From Acanthornis magna (Eukaryota > Chordata > Aves > Passeriformes > Acanthizidae), in the NCBI GenBank assembly GCA_036785705.1, contig JAWUZG010000028.1, positions 1,736,001-1,800,000 on the forward strand: a stretch of 64,000 nucleotides of DNA, in the 5' to 3' direction. How positions within the stretch are numbered: the first letter of the stretch is position 1; every line of letters starts with the position of its first letter. The translations under genes and the position numbers were made by a program. Shown one piece after another: positions 1 through 12,610 of this stretch. The notes below the pieces were generated by a model. The model was not told the origin of the DNA. It did not search any database and saw nothing but the letters and a program-made list of their open reading frames with translations.

Positions 1-2839
1 GGGTGGCAGGGCATTCACTGCACTGCATGACTGGAGAGCTGCTCTGGTTGTCCTTTAAACACCAAGGACAGTGATTTAATTTTCAGTCTTTAGAGATCAA
101 ACTGTTAAAAGATTTGAAAAGCAGAGACATGCAAACCCTCTTCCTGGTGATCCACTGCCTCTTGTGTTACTTCCTTCTTCCAAATCAATTCCTAAAGTTT
201 CTTCCTGGTTCTGGAGGTGCCCAGATTTCCTACGGCATTGGGGTGAGTGGAGCAGCTCCTGATTCCCACTGGTGTGACTGAGATGAGGCACGGACCCATT
301 GGGTCTCTCTGAGTTTCGTGTCGCTGTGTCACCTCACCCAAGGCTGAGCTATGCTGCTGAGTCGGGATCCTTCCCTCCTCCTTCCAAGAAAAAGGTTTAC
401 TGCCCACAACAGCTCTAACACATGCATTCCCCAGGTATATATCTTCCTTCTTTTCCCCGAATGTTAGTTAGTTCCTCTGGAATACAGAGGCAATTACAGC
501 ACAGACAACCAGTTGCCAAATTCTCCATACACCGATTGATTCAGAAACCCCTTCTTCCCACCACCTTTCTTTCCCAAACCCATTTGTCCCATCCCTGCCC
601 TGAGCTCCCCAGCCTGTCCTGGAGTGTCCCAGCAGTGCCAGAGCGCCCTTCCTGTGGCTGTGAGTGCACCCCACGTGTGGCTGATCAGATGGATAAGGCA
701 CAGCGAGGGAGAGCATCCCAAATCAGGTGTTTGATGACAGCTGTGGGTTATTGGCTGCCAGCTGAACCAATGCTCAGGAAATGCTCGTTGATAGCATTTC
801 ATTATGGGTTTCTAATTTATTAGAGGCACAGAGAGAAATGGGCAGTGTTCCTCAGAGGGCTGTACAAGCAGGCTGACACACAGCGTGAGGCTGGGCTGGA
901 GGTGCATTACTGGAGAAGTGATAAAGTACAAAGGGATAATTCAATGCAGGGACAAAAGAGAATATGCTGTCTCAGAAGAAAGCAAAATAGGTCAGGATCA
1001 CAATGAATCTGAAAGGTGAGAATGTTGAAGAGACCTCAAATTATGTGGCTGTATTGATTTGTTTAGTTCTTGCAAGCAATCAAGCTTCATTGAGTGCAGG
1101 ATACAAAATACCGGTATGGATTTCGGTAGTTTTTCTTTTTTTATTGCAGTGACACAAAAGGAATAGATAGCATGACGTTTCTGAGAGAATCTAATTCCAA
1201 GCTGGTTACTATGGAGTGCCTATTAGCAATAAAATGGTCATAATCCTTTGCAAAAATAGTGGGGCTGAGGAGAACAGTGCTGACCATTCTGTATCCAGTG
1301 AGGGGAAAAATGAAAAGACCATTACCCAACCATGCCTCAGCCAGAGGTAACCTCTTGTGCTCTGAATCAAAAATAAAGGGGAGAATGAAAGTTCAGAAAT
1401 TGAACAAAACATTACACAGAAGTTGGTGGTCAGGTACAGGTATGGATTTTTCATCCCTTTGGAGGGCAGGTTCAACATGTAATGGCAAAATAAGGATTTC
1501 TTCTCAACAGAACTGAAGGGTTAAACAAAACCAATCGTATCATAAAGAACTTGGATCAAGGCAAATGATGTTGACCTGTTAAGTGACAGTTTAGTTTTTA
1601 ATGTTGACTTTCATAAAAAATACAGAATATTCTGCAAACAGGTACAGCAACCTGCTTTAATCCTCCACAGAATACCATAACAGATTATGGCAGTGAGGTA
1701 TTTACAGTCAAATAATTATCCTTTTCTCTCCTGGAAGATTTGTATGAGCAATATAGTTACCCTGTAAACTGAACATCATATTTGCTTGTTGGTGACTGAC
1801 CAACAGAAGAATCCATGTGACAGTGTGATAGTGATTTGTATCCTTTACAAACATGGCATATCCATGCAGGAGAAGGAAACAAAACCTCTGGCTGGTGTTT
1901 GCTTGTGATTTTCCTCCTGAACTTCTTTTTCCCTCCCTTTCATGCCACTGTGAGAAAACAGGGTACAAAATACATGAGTTATTTGCCAATGCATAGCAGC
2001 AGCCTTCCTGCATTCTACTTTATTCTTTTTTCCCTGTTACTCTGTCAGCTTCAGAGCCTGGTTAAATATCACAGATACTAAAGGCCAAATGGCAGATCAT
2101 CTTTTACCTGCATATTTTGCATCACAACGTTAGTTACTGTTTAAGGGCACCCAGACCATTTTGAAAGGTGGAATATGTAATTATGTCAAATGCTTGGGAT
2201 TATTCAATTGGTTTGACATTCATATGTGCATTTGGGGATTTGTCTGCTCATAGCATAAGTAGGAAAATGGGCTGCATAATCTATTTCCAGCAAATGTCTT
2301 TTTAGCGACTCTTTGTGGGAAACCCTTTTAATGGATCTGGCAGTTCCTGTTTCTCCAGCCACTTGTGATATATTTTTGCAGTTTTATTACATGGTGTAAC
2401 AGCAGATAGATTATCAAGACAACTGAGGTCTGTTAAGAAACCTGAGGAGATCTATTATTTGTTGATATACTTTATTGTTACAGAATAAAAAATGAGTCAT
2501 TTTACCCAGATAAATCCTGAGCGCTTTATGATTAATCACATTAAAATATATTCTTGCTATTTTCAGGCTTTAGCAAACTGCTGTACACTTTTCTTTCTGA
2601 TGACTGTTTAGTGTGTTCATTTTTATTTGAGAGTGCTGGGATGACTTTTTGGATTAAATGTGTGGTTCCTGAAAAAGAAGAAAGACACTAAACACTGGAA
2701 ATTTGCATTTAGCCTTGCAAACTGCAAACAGCTTGCACTTCTACTCTGCCCTGTACTGGTCCCTTGTGAGCTTTAAGTTTTATGGGATTTTTTTGGTGAG
2801 TTTTTTTGGTAATTCTTTAATGTAAATAACACTACTGTA

Positions 2840-3180
2840 TGAAGGGCCAGGTGGCTCAATGGAGCCATTTAGAAAATGGATGCAAAGCATACTTTATTCC
2901 CGTATTTATCAAGAAAGTAACAATCATGAGATCATGGCGGCCAGTCCACCTGGGTGTAATCCCAGATCCATGAGCTGTTTTGTATGCCGAGTGGTAAGAC
3001 CCTAAATCAGCTGTTTTGATAGAACAGCCGGCTGGAAGGTGAGTGGATTGGGCTGATTTGGGGAACCTTCTTCTAAGGGTTTTTCCCCCCTTTCTTTGCA
3101 AACCTCCTTGAAACGAGGTGCCTTTTCTTTGTATTGATTCAGCACCTTTCATTAAAGAAAGCCTTCCATAAATGCTGATT
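2840..3180. other. Unclassified block, possible old repeat or conserved element
   Basis: From AAGGGCCAGGTGGCTCAATG to about GCCTTCCATAAATGCTG the texture differs from its flanks: more balanced composition, several short inverted pairs (for example AGCTGTTTTGATAGAACAGC near 3009-3028) and a tRNA-like GGTGGCTCAATGG start. I cannot name a family. Confidence 0.3.
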
Positions 3181-4773
3181 GCTGCTGGTGTTGGCCTGGC
3201 ATCAGCCCACGAAGTGAGACAGAATCCAACAGACAGAGGAGATGGAAGTGTAAACTAAACTCTTTCTTTTTTTTCTGATGCTTGTGATAAATCCTCAGCA
3301 GGTAGTGTAATCTTTCATACCAGCCATAAGATGCTGAAAACCCATTTCACAAACTTCTTGGATTTATGTCACATATTTCTGCAGTTACTTTGGGGCAAGA
3401 ACAAGAGCTATGGATTCTAATTTAAAGTATATGAATAGTCACAATGAATAAATGAGTCCAGATCCATTCTATTCTTCAATAACTCATTATTTGTATTTCA
3501 GTAAGCCCTGTGGGACTAGGACCTGTATCCTTACAACACTTAAAGAAGTGCCCTCATTGAGGCATTACCATTCACGCCATTCTTTAGTAGTAGTGATAGA
3601 GCACAGAAATTGCTTCTTCCAGTTTGTTTCTCAGCCTTGTTGGAACTACAGTTTCCTTATTCCTTTGGAATTTGGTGGCATGAGAGAGGCGGATGCCCTT
3701 CTCTGCAGCTGTATCTGCTGCAGCGTTCTCATTTCTGCTGTCATCTGGTCAGGCCCAGGTTCCTTCTGTTGGTTACATAAAACAAGGTCAGTGGCTTCAC
3801 AACAAGCTGTTGTCATACATAATTAGTCCTGCATTCTTCTGAATTTTAGAGGGATAATTGCCTTTCCAAGACTTCGGTGGAAACAGGTAGATCCGTCTCT
3901 CAGTCCCTGTATGATTTCTGTGTAAACATGCACCTGTTGCAGAGCATAATTTAGATTGAAATTAAACAAGATCTGTGCTGTGACCTGGGATGAGAAGCCC
4001 AGAGGGAGAGTGTTTCTGGCCCAGTGGTTTTAGCTTGATGACTTTTACAGCACTTGCTGGTGACAGCTGGTGTGGGACCTTCTGTGACCTGATTGTGGTG
4101 AAACCCAGAACCCTTCAGAGCACTCTCAAACCTGTTCTGACTTATGCTGGTGGGACGGCTTGGCACACAGAATCTGCAGGGTAAAACAGCTGCCAAAATC
4201 TCTGCTACCCCTAAATATGCCTCTCTGCTGAGAGGAGCTGCAGTGCTGCTGGGATCCAGCTGAAAATCAGCGCCCAGAGCATCAAATTGGTCAATGGCTT
4301 TGAGAACATTCTTTGATAGAAAAGGGGAGCACACAGAGTTTATACAGCTATTTTTGTTGGCCGAGCCTCAGTAACAGAGGGGTTTAATGAAATGAATACT
4401 AACTTTTAATCACTCTCCATTCTCTGAGGCTTAGTTTGGATTTCAGAAGAATGCTCATCTCTTCCCTGTGCTTTGCCCTGCTGTGGGGTTTTCCTGCTGC
4501 TGAGTGAACAGCCAAATTCCTCTTGACACTAGCAGAAATTTTAGTAGAGATATTAAGCAAATGTAGTCATCCTCTCAAAAAGTTCAGTTAACTTCTTTTG
4601 GCTTGCATATCTAAGGGGAAAGCAGACATTTAATTTCTCAGAAAGGCATAAAGTGATTTTTCACTTGGATTCTTCCTTAGAAGAGTTGCTGGTAGTGTGT
4701 TTTCCAAATAGGTTTGAAATATTTGGGCTGAGAAGAACTTTTGAGCTGCATCTGCTTGTGTTCTTAACAACTG

Positions 4774-4800
4774 TAATAATAATAATAATAGTAATAATAA
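4774..4800. repeat. AAT trinucleotide repeat
   Basis: TAATAATAATAATAATAGTA type run, interrupted once by TAG. About nine units. Confidence 0.9.
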
Positions 4801-6057
4801 CAATAGATGTCTGATCCTGAAATCTTTGCTCATACAAGTAGTTCTTTTTCACATGAGCAAACCTACTCGTTTTAAGGATTTATCTGAGAAAGCTTTGCTC
4901 CTCTGAGTGAATTCTGCCAGTGGAAAGCCTTTGAAGGCTCTATACTACAGCACAGCTGATGTGAGATATTTAAGAGTCTGACCAAAGACCCAAGATGATA
5001 ACAAATGACATTCAGAAAATAAAGGAGATGTTTGAGTGTTCTGCAACTTTTCCTCACTCCTAAGCTCTTTCAGCAAAGAAAATGTTTTTCCTCAGTCTCC
5101 GTTATTGGCTCTAGGACAGCTCTGCACTCTCCAGCATGGCTGTAGGACTTGATGCCTAATGGATAAGGCCACAAGCAAGGACATCAGCAGGTGTCTTGTT
5201 CAGGACTTCCCTGGCTGTTTCTTTTCCCTCCAGCCTGCCACATTTTTCTGTTTTCCCCGAGGGCATCTGTTCATGCTCATTTTGGGGGGCTTATGTCTCT
5301 GGTATCTGACAATACAGCGTTGCTTATAACCTTGAGCAACAGTTCAGCCTTGAACAATAGTCCCAGCCTCAGATCATAATTTCTATATCTACATCATTTT
5401 CTCCATCCTACTGCTGGGATATTGGAAGACAAAAGTGGCTCAGTATTTAATGACAATGTATTATCAGGTTTTTCAGATCTGTAGGCAGATTTAGTCTTTC
5501 AGTGCTTTTTCTTTAAGGAATTTTAGCAGTTTTAGGACTTCATCAAAGCTGGAATAAGCTCCAAGGCTTCATGTATCAGCCGGGTCTCAGGTATCAGCAT
5601 CAGAAGGTTCAAGAGCTCTTTGGTATGATTGGATAAGGGCTAGAAAATGGTAATTTATTTGACATCATCTGACACAGGTGGAACTAAAAAGGACTCTTGT
5701 ACTAAAATAAATGCTGGCTTGTGGCGAATGCACTTGTATTCCTAGACCTTCCTTGATACCAACACACAGAGAATCACCTTGCATGAAGAGTCCTTATGGA
5801 TCTGAATGCCTAAAAGGAGATAGGATTTGGGGATGTGACCTCATTATGTCCTTGTAATGAGGGGAATTTAATTCACATTGCACAGGGAAGAAAGGAAGCA
5901 CATCAATCCTGCATCAATCTCTGCATTTCGCAGGCAGAACAATCCAGTGTTTTCACCTCTATGCCTGTTTTTCAGTGAGCCCATGCAGTAGTGCCAGGCT
6001 TTAGTGTTTGGTTTCAGATTGTAGCAGAGAAGTTTTATTTGATGTTTACAGGATGAT

Positions 6058-6116
6058 GCGCCTCACGTTTATTGGTGTGCCTCGTGTTTATTGGTGTGCC
6101 TTGTGTTTATCTGTGT
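6058..6116. repeat. Three tandem copies of a 19 bp unit
   Basis: The unit is close to GTGCCTCGTGTTTATTGGT. The copies differ at one to three positions (CTCACG, CTCGTG and CTTGTG; ATTGGT against ATCTGT). It is a small, fairly recent minisatellite. Confidence 0.85.
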
Positions 6117-6476
6117 GTTCACTGAGAGCCCAGAAGGTGCAGAGCTGTTCTGGACAGCCCCGTGCAGGTTTGCCCTCCAGAGGGGCAGGGAGTGAGTCGA
6201 GCTCACTTGTGATGCTGATGATGTGCTTGGGATGGCCCCTGCTGGGGCTGGAGCATCATCTAGGACATCTGACAGTTTCTTGGCATAAGTGTAAAAAAAG
6301 TACTTGTGCTAAACCAGAGGAACCTAGGAAAAATAATTTTGATCAAACTTGCTGTATTCAAGTATTCAAACAAATATTCAAGAAATTCCTCCTTTGTCCT
6401 CTGGGACAGGATGCTTTATGGACAGCAAATGGCTTAAAGATTTAAGTAGAAGCCAAATGGAGTGATTGCTAGAGAC

Positions 6477-6495
6477 TTATTTATTTATTTATTTA
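6477..6495. repeat. TTTA tetranucleotide repeat
   Basis: Four to five perfect TTTA units (CTTATTTATTTATTTATTTA). Confidence 0.9.
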
Positions 6496-7326
6496 GTAGC
6501 ATACAGTAGCAGGAAAGAATTGCAAAACATGACTTCCTGCATAAATTTGTATAAAATGATTCATATTTAGACCTTTCACACTGGTGCCCTGACTTCTGAT
6601 CCCTGTGAGGGACTGTGCTGCCACCAGTGGGAAATCACCACCTCTTAAATCACTGGCACTGACTCTGGTGTTATTATTTACTACTCAGAAAATAAGTAAT
6701 AAACTCTCCCCTCAGAGATGAGCTGCTGTGCAAGCTGGCCAGCTCCTCCCCGAGGCCCAAAGAGCACAGACTGATATGAAGATGAGACTTAGCAGGTCAC
6801 AGAAACACGAGGTCAGCTTTATGCCTTGAGTCGGTACAGTTTTACATCCTGACTGACAGGGGCCTGACAATCCACTCTGATATCAGCCAGCACTGCTCCC
6901 TGTTTTATTTATGTGGAAATAAAGCAAAAAAACAAGCGCTGTGTCCCTGTTGTGTCTGGTTATAATGATGGAGAAGGTCTCCAGCTGACCAAGGTGTCCT
7001 CATTAATGACTGTTCTATATTTAGCCTTTGCAGAGCCCGTGTGCCCCCAGTTTAATCAAAGACCTGGTAGCCATGGTAACGACTCCGAGCATCTGGGTGT
7101 GTGAGATCTGCCAAACACTGTAATAAAGTGCAAGATGAAAAGAACATACAACAGCTTTGAGTGGGTTAATGCATTGTTCTTTTCTACTACGGATTTTGAA
7201 GTGTTTAGAAGAGCTTCTCAGCCACAAATGCTAGACCATTTTTGCAAAAGAAGAGCCCTATTAGCACAGGTGACAGTTACTAATCTCTTTTTTTTTTGTT
7301 GTCTTTTTCTTAATTTTGTTTTGCAG

Positions 7327-7379
7327 GTGTATCAGCATTCATATACAGCATATTATGTCCTCAGCAAAATACCTCATGG
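7327..7379 (+). CDS. DPP6: DPP6 internal exon (53 bp), first of three in window
   Basis: This exon encodes VYQHSYTAYYVLSKIPH plus two bases of a Gly codon. DPP6 is a single-pass type II membrane protein, a non-enzymatic relative of dipeptidyl peptidase 4, that binds Kv4 channels and speeds their trafficking and gating in neurons. The peptide lies in the extracellular beta-propeller, roughly residue 210-227 of the long human form (numbering from memory). The acceptor is a strong pyrimidine tract ending TTTTGCAG, with a TACTAAT branch-point-like sequence at about 7279-7285. The donor is GG|GTAAGC. The exon starts in phase 0 and ends in phase 2; its last two bases (GG) plus the first base of the next exon (G) make the expected Gly. 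DPP10, the nearest paralogue, reads very differently here, so DPP6 is favoured. The mammalian protein has Gly where this one has Ala in SYTAYY, as I recall it. Confidence 0.95.
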
Positions 7380-7639
7380 GTAAGCAATTTTTCAATGTCT
7401 TCATTTAAAAACTCATCCATTAAGAATCCTGCAAAACAATGTGCATAGTGACAAATGGTTTCCCTTTGCAATGGTCTGGCTTTCAGCTGCAGCATCCACT
7501 GAGCTGTGTGTTGTGCAAAAGATGACAAAGTCTGGAAACAGAAATACTCAGTTTCCCCAGAGAGTCAGAGTACATGAATTTCATAGTCCAGATTTCAGGG
7601 TTTTTGTCTAGAATATGGATGTGGTGGTGTTTGGCTGAG

Positions 7640-8041
7640 AGCCGTGGTTGGCCACTCACCAGAGCACTGGAGAGGAGAAGGCTCTGGGGAGACCTCATTG
7701 CAGGTCCAGTGCCTGAAGGGCCCGGCAGGTGAGCTGGAGAGGGACTTTCTACAAGGGCATGGAGTGACAGGACAAGGCTTCCAACTGAAAAAGGGCAGGT
7801 TTGGATTAGATATTGGGAATAAATTCTTCCCTCTGAGTGTGGTGAAGCCTGGCACAGAATGCCCAGAGGAGCTGTGGATGCCCCATTCCCTGGGAGTGTA
7901 CAAAGTAAGGTTGGATGGGGCTTTAAGCAACCTGGTCTAGTGGAAGGTGTCCTTGCCCATGGCAGGGAGTTGGACCTGGATGATCTTTAAGGTTCTTTCC
8001 AACCCAAACCATTCTATCATTCTATGATTCTTTGATTCTTT
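7640..8041 (+). mobile_element. CR1 LINE, 3' end with octamer tail
   Basis: A typical 5'-truncated avian CR1 copy. It has the GGTTTGGATTAGATATTGGG and TGGATGCCCCATTCCCTGG segments of the 3' UTR, then CCATGGCAGGGAGTTGGACC, then TTCCAACCCAAACCATTCTA, ending in the ATTCTATGATTCTTTGATTC-type terminal repeats near 8041. CR1 elements characteristically end in such short tandem repeats rather than poly(A). It begins about 260 bp after the first DPP6 exon. The 5' limit is approximate. Confidence 0.92.
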
Positions 8042-8668
8042 AGCTTTGATTGGTTGCAGTTTTTTTTAATCCCCCTTTTTATGCTTTTCGTGGTGCCTGT
8101 GGTTCCAACTCCATAGCCCAACCACTCATCTCACCTGCCTTGTTTCTACCTTCTTTTCCCTTAAAATATCCCTTCTTTTTCTACATGCAACTCAAGCAGT
8201 GGCCCAACTGGTCAGGAATGGGATGCCACCATGCCAGAGTCACATATGCTGGAACAGTGCATTTCAGGGTAATATTTCCATAGCACCAATGGAAATGCAG
8301 AAGTTACACAGCAAAATTCCTCAACTCATTGTCATTAAATATATAGCTAAAATACAGGAAGCTGCTGCCAGGTTGTGTGTTTTAAGGATCTTAATGGTGA
8401 TAACTGCAGAAATGGTAAAAAGAGACAATATAGTTTTGCTCTGCCCTTTCTGTGCAACATTGTGTGAAACTCATTTTAATATTTACCAAGATTCTTCTGG
8501 TTGCCATTACTGTACATTATGGCTAAACAGGTATAATAACCAATGGGTTTAACAACAGAGAAGCACAGATAAAATGGCAAGATATAAACACATCTCTCAG
8601 CATTTTTTCCCCATAAAATTCCTAGCTGCATTCGGGTTTTCCTCAAGGATTTGTCTCAGCACATTGAT

Positions 8669-8771
8669 ACACACACGCACATAAAACAAAAAAATGAACA
8701 GGAAGAAACAAACAAACCAACCCACAAAAAACCTGCAACACAACAAAACCCTCAAACAACAACAACAAAGC
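8669..8771. repeat. A-rich (CAAA/CAA) low-complexity tract
   Basis: Almost T-free sequence of ACAC, CAAA and CAACAA blocks over about 100 bases. The lysine/threonine/glutamine-rich open frame through it is a composition artefact. Confidence 0.85.
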
Positions 8772-9077
8772 CAAAATACCTTCTTTGTCTTCTGCTTAGT
8801 GACAGACAAACAATTCTTTATACAAAAAAGTGTGTAATAGAGACATACATGTTTTGAAATCTTTGAGCCCTGGAGCTGGTGCAGCCTGCTTCCCTCCAGC
8901 TTGAATCTTGTGATCTACTCACCACAAAAAATCACCAGCTTGTTGTTAAATTGTTTCCATGTATGGTTGGGACATGGAAATTAGGAGAATTCTCACCATC
9001 AACCCTGTTAAAGCTGTAGTGTCTATGTGACACACTCCAGACTTCTTCAGTCTCTTCCTTTCCCTGCTACAATCTGG

Positions 9078-9193
9078 TCTTTGTTTATTTGTTGTTTTTG
9101 TTGTTGTTTTCCTTTTTTGTCTGTTTGTTTTGGTTATGTTTTATTTTGTATTGGTTGGTTGGTTGGTTGGTTTGTTGGGTTGGGGTTTTTCAG
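9078..9193. repeat. T-rich (GTTT/GTT/GGTT) low-complexity tract
   Basis: TTTG, TTGTTG and five consecutive GGTT units near 9150-9170. Its composition is complementary to the A-rich tract 300 bp upstream. Confidence 0.85.
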
Positions 9194-10329
9194 GGAATTT
9201 CTTCAATATGTTTTCAATCGTTTTTGAAAACTCCATCTTTCTGGCAATGTATCTGAGAAGTAGCTCGTGGGCTGAAAGTGTTCAGCAACAGGATGAAGAC
9301 TCAGCATGAGCACATAAGCTTTGCGTCTGCAGCAAACCTGGCTAAGAGCAAAAAGAGACTTGACTGACAGCGCAGTTCTACTCCAGACAAAACAAAGGTG
9401 GAAAAAATAGAAGTATCATGCATAACATGTATTAGAAATGCAAAAAAATAACAATACAGTGGTCCAGGCAGTTTTCTAGTGCTGCATGATCTTTCTTTGT
9501 CCCTGACAGCCAGCTCCATGCTCCCCCAGCTTCAACTCTACTGTGAACGATATTGTGCAGTGACAATTTAATCACTCTTTCAGCTGATCACGGTACATGT
9601 GAGAGGTGGAAAGGGCAGCACATTTCCATTTCCCTGGAACATGGGCATTTGTCTTTCCTGTGGAGCTCTGTGTATATTTTAGAGTGGTGCATGAACAGAG
9701 AGGACAGGTCTGGGAGGTGAACATGATATAATAGGCGGTGAAATACATCAGCTGAAAGTAGAGCCTCTGTTGGATGAAGGCTATTTCATATTTATTTCAC
9801 CACCTATTTCATGTTTAACACAGGAATATTGCTCTGATGGATATGTGGGGAGGAAGGTTGTTGAGGACAGGACCAAACACTTGGACACAGCAGAAGTTCT
9901 GTTCAGTTAGACATTCCAGGTTCTTTGGTGACAATGAAATTTAAAATCCACAAGCATCCATCCTTGCCCTCCACCTGAAAACAGCAGGAGTGACAAAATT
10001 CCGCACTGAGCAGCAGCCCCTTCACCATTTTTACAAACAGTTTTCATGCATTAATCCTCTTCTGCAAGCAGGCCCAGCTTTACACCCATCGGTGTGTGCC
10101 CGTGGCCCTTGGCATCTCTCCAGCTCAGCAGCCGAGGCAGGGATTGCTGGGGCACAAACTCACTCCCCTCCACATTGTCCCTCCTGCTCACAGACAGTCA
10201 TTCCTGGAAACAGGCTGTGACAGTGTCACTTTCCCCGCGCTCTCTCTCTCTATCCTGTTCCCCACCCTCAGCTGTGATCTGCCTCATCAGAAAGACCAGG
10301 CAATTTAGGATTTGCACCCGCTCATGCCC

Positions 10330-10560
10330 TCGCTACTCCCCTGCTGAGGCTAACTAATAAGGAAGCCAATTAACCTAATCTCTGGCATCACTTTTTGAAT
10401 AACATGACATTATTCTGCCAGCGTAAATTGTTTTTAAGGGGAAATTTCTAATTGTTTTTGCCACGTTCTGCAGGCTCCCCAGCCTGAAGTCAAAAGGATC
10501 TCATACCAGTGTTTTCCAGATTTCATTTTGAGCTCTCAATAAGTTTGACAAACGAATTTG
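10330..10560. promoter_or_regulatory. Candidate conserved non-coding element
   Basis: An AT-rich, low-repeat stretch with clustered TAAT/ATTA-type sites: GCTAACTAATAAGGAAGCCA, ATTAACCTAATC, ATGACATTATTCTGCC and AGCGTAAATTG. This texture is typical of vertebrate developmental enhancers. Conservation is not shown, only inferred from base texture. Confidence 0.3.
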
Positions 10561-10869
10561 GGCGTGTCCTTAGTGCATGTGCTCCCAAATGGTATTTTAT
10601 ACAGGACTGCAACATCTTTCCACAAGAACTGTTGTCAAAGTAAACTCTGTACTCTGGGTCTCTATAAGATGACAAATAGATGCCAATGACATAGACTCAA
10701 AAGATCTGATTTAGTAATTAAAATAAGCCTGAGGTAGAAGAAAGAGATCACACAGATTTACTATCTCCCTTCTTATTCCTTCAGCTCTCACAGCCTCTTG
10801 GTAAGCTCAGGGTGGAAACGCCACTAATTTGACTCATTTTCCCTCTGCTTCCAATGGCCCGTGGTTTCT

Positions 10870-11280
10870 GGTGTCCCCAGGGGGAGCCGGCTGAGATGCG
10901 CAGTTCCCATTTCCCTGGGCGGAGGTGTGTGGGGGGTTTTGCTCTGTTCAGTCTCATCCCTGTCCCCTCTTTTCCTTTCTGCTCTGCCAAGCCCGCGATG
11001 CTGGCTCCGGCTGCCATCTAGTGGAACCCGCCCCGAGTTCCCCGGGATGAGCGTCCCCATCCTGCCCCATGCACTGCCCTCCGAGCGCCGCTGCTCTGCC
11101 GATGTGCCTGCGGAGAGCTGCTCGCAGCTGTCTCCATTGTAAATATTTTTGCAAAGCTCTTCTCATAGCCCCGCAGCCGCGCTTGCTGCATTGCAGTTGC
11201 CAATTGGCTGTAATTTATGGGAGCTGCGATAACATCTGCGGGTCCAGATGTGGAGCAGGGAGCTCTCCCGCAAGATGCTG
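10870..11280. promoter_or_regulatory. Intronic CpG-rich island
   Basis: About twenty CpG dinucleotides by eye in 400 bases, against very few in the surrounding intron. The core is ACCCGCCCCGAGTTCCCCGG, CTCCGAGCGCCGCTGCTCTG and CCCGCAGCCGCGCTTGC. It contains a perfect CTCF core motif at 11011-11024 and grades into AT-richer, possibly conserved sequence (CCAATTGGCTGTAATTTATG near 11203). The open frames on both strands here are expected from low stop-codon density in GC-rich DNA. It could be an alternative promoter, an insulator or an enhancer; the sequence does not decide. Confidence 0.55.
11011..11024 (-). promoter_or_regulatory. CTCF core motif
   Basis: The minus strand reads CCACTAGATGGCAG, which fits the 14-base CTCF consensus CCASYAGRKGGCRS at every position. 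It lies in the centre of the CpG-rich island in the 15.4 kb DPP6 intron. Confidence 0.65.
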
Positions 11281-12610
11281 GGGACAAGTGGAACTCCAAT
11301 ACAGTTATTTCCTAATATCATTTTTCCTAATTTTGGAAAATACAAGTTTAGCAGTGCAGGCAGCAACCTACTTGTGAAAACCAGGCACTGAAAATAGTTT
11401 TATGCTTTTGTGGGTATAATAATGTTGCTCTTACTGAGTAAAATGAGTTATCTTAGTCATTAATATCCTTCACTAAAATAATGGAAAAAATTTCAGGGTT
11501 TCTATGGTCAGGCTGGGACTGATGAGAGTGTTTCTCTAACCTAGTTGCAGGACTTCCCTCACCAGTATTAAGGTGTTTTCACACCAGTCATGCTGCTGGA
11601 CCCCTCATTTGAACTGGCACTGCAGGTCCTGAGAGATAATTTTGGATAGATATCCAAGGGGGTACTTCTGTATTTAATATTTCCTGTGGCCCGCAGAAAT
11701 GTTATATTTATTCCAGTTGTGTTTGCATGCCCCAAAATAAAGCCAGGATAAAACACATGTTTCTTCAGACCTCCTAGCGCTCACCCAGGTCTGCATGAAC
11801 CATTTCCCTCTGGACACAGCCACTGGAAGGGATCAGTGCTGACCCCCTTTTAGCAGGGCATTAGCACATCCAGCTGGGGGGTGTCAGTGGGAGATCCCAA
11901 ATGTTCTTACCAGGATCAGGGAGAAAATCAAAAGTTATTCCCAGTCCTCACTGATTTTGTACATGTGAAGTAGGGAATTGTACACAGTTACTCCTAAGCC
12001 GAATCCATATTTCTTACTGGATTTATGTGTTGTACTCAGAGGAACATGGTAAAAACAGGAGCACTCTTGGAGCTGAGTTCAGCTCTTCCTGCCCACACTG
12101 CCAGGGTCTGTAAAATCCTGCATGAGTCTCCCAGGAGTTACTGAGCCCCAGTAACTTCAAGAGAAGTCCCAGGAGTGGAGTGAGTGCACAAAACGTGCTG
12201 GAGATCCACAGAAGTGATAACAGGGAGAGGAACTGAGCCGGTGCTTCGCTGTGGGGAAAATTTCAAAGTGATGTCTATAGATCTCTCTGCAGAGCTCTCA
12301 CTGTTCTTCCTGCCTCCTTTTTTTCATAAGCCACAGGCAGGAAAGAAGTGGACTTAAAAGTTAATTAGAAAAACCTTAATCTGTTTTGTACATATCCTAT
12401 CGCATATTTCGAAAGACAAGTTTTCCCTTTCACATGTTCCCATTTCCACGTTTGCAGTAAAAGGAAATTATGTTTCACTATTTAAAGTCATGGATGAAAG
12501 AACTTCAGGGAACTGAATCTGCTTCAGACACCTGCCCATCTGACCAAGACTGTTCTATTTTATTTTGATCTGGCCTGTTATGCATCGACTCTGTAGCATT
12601 AAAAAAAATC

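Larger units (their letters stand above)
1..7326 (+). other. DPP6: DPP6 upstream intron, 3' portion
   Basis: Intron sequence leading to the acceptor at 7326. It holds a short AAT repeat (4774-4800), a triplicated 19 bp unit (6058-6116), a TTTA run (6477-6495) and an unusual GC-richer block at 2840-3180, all listed separately. I saw no splice-flanked coding stretch of the upstream DPP6 exon (sequence around SPDREYALFSYNVEP). In the rest I see no repeat or coding signal that I recognise. Confidence 0.85.
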
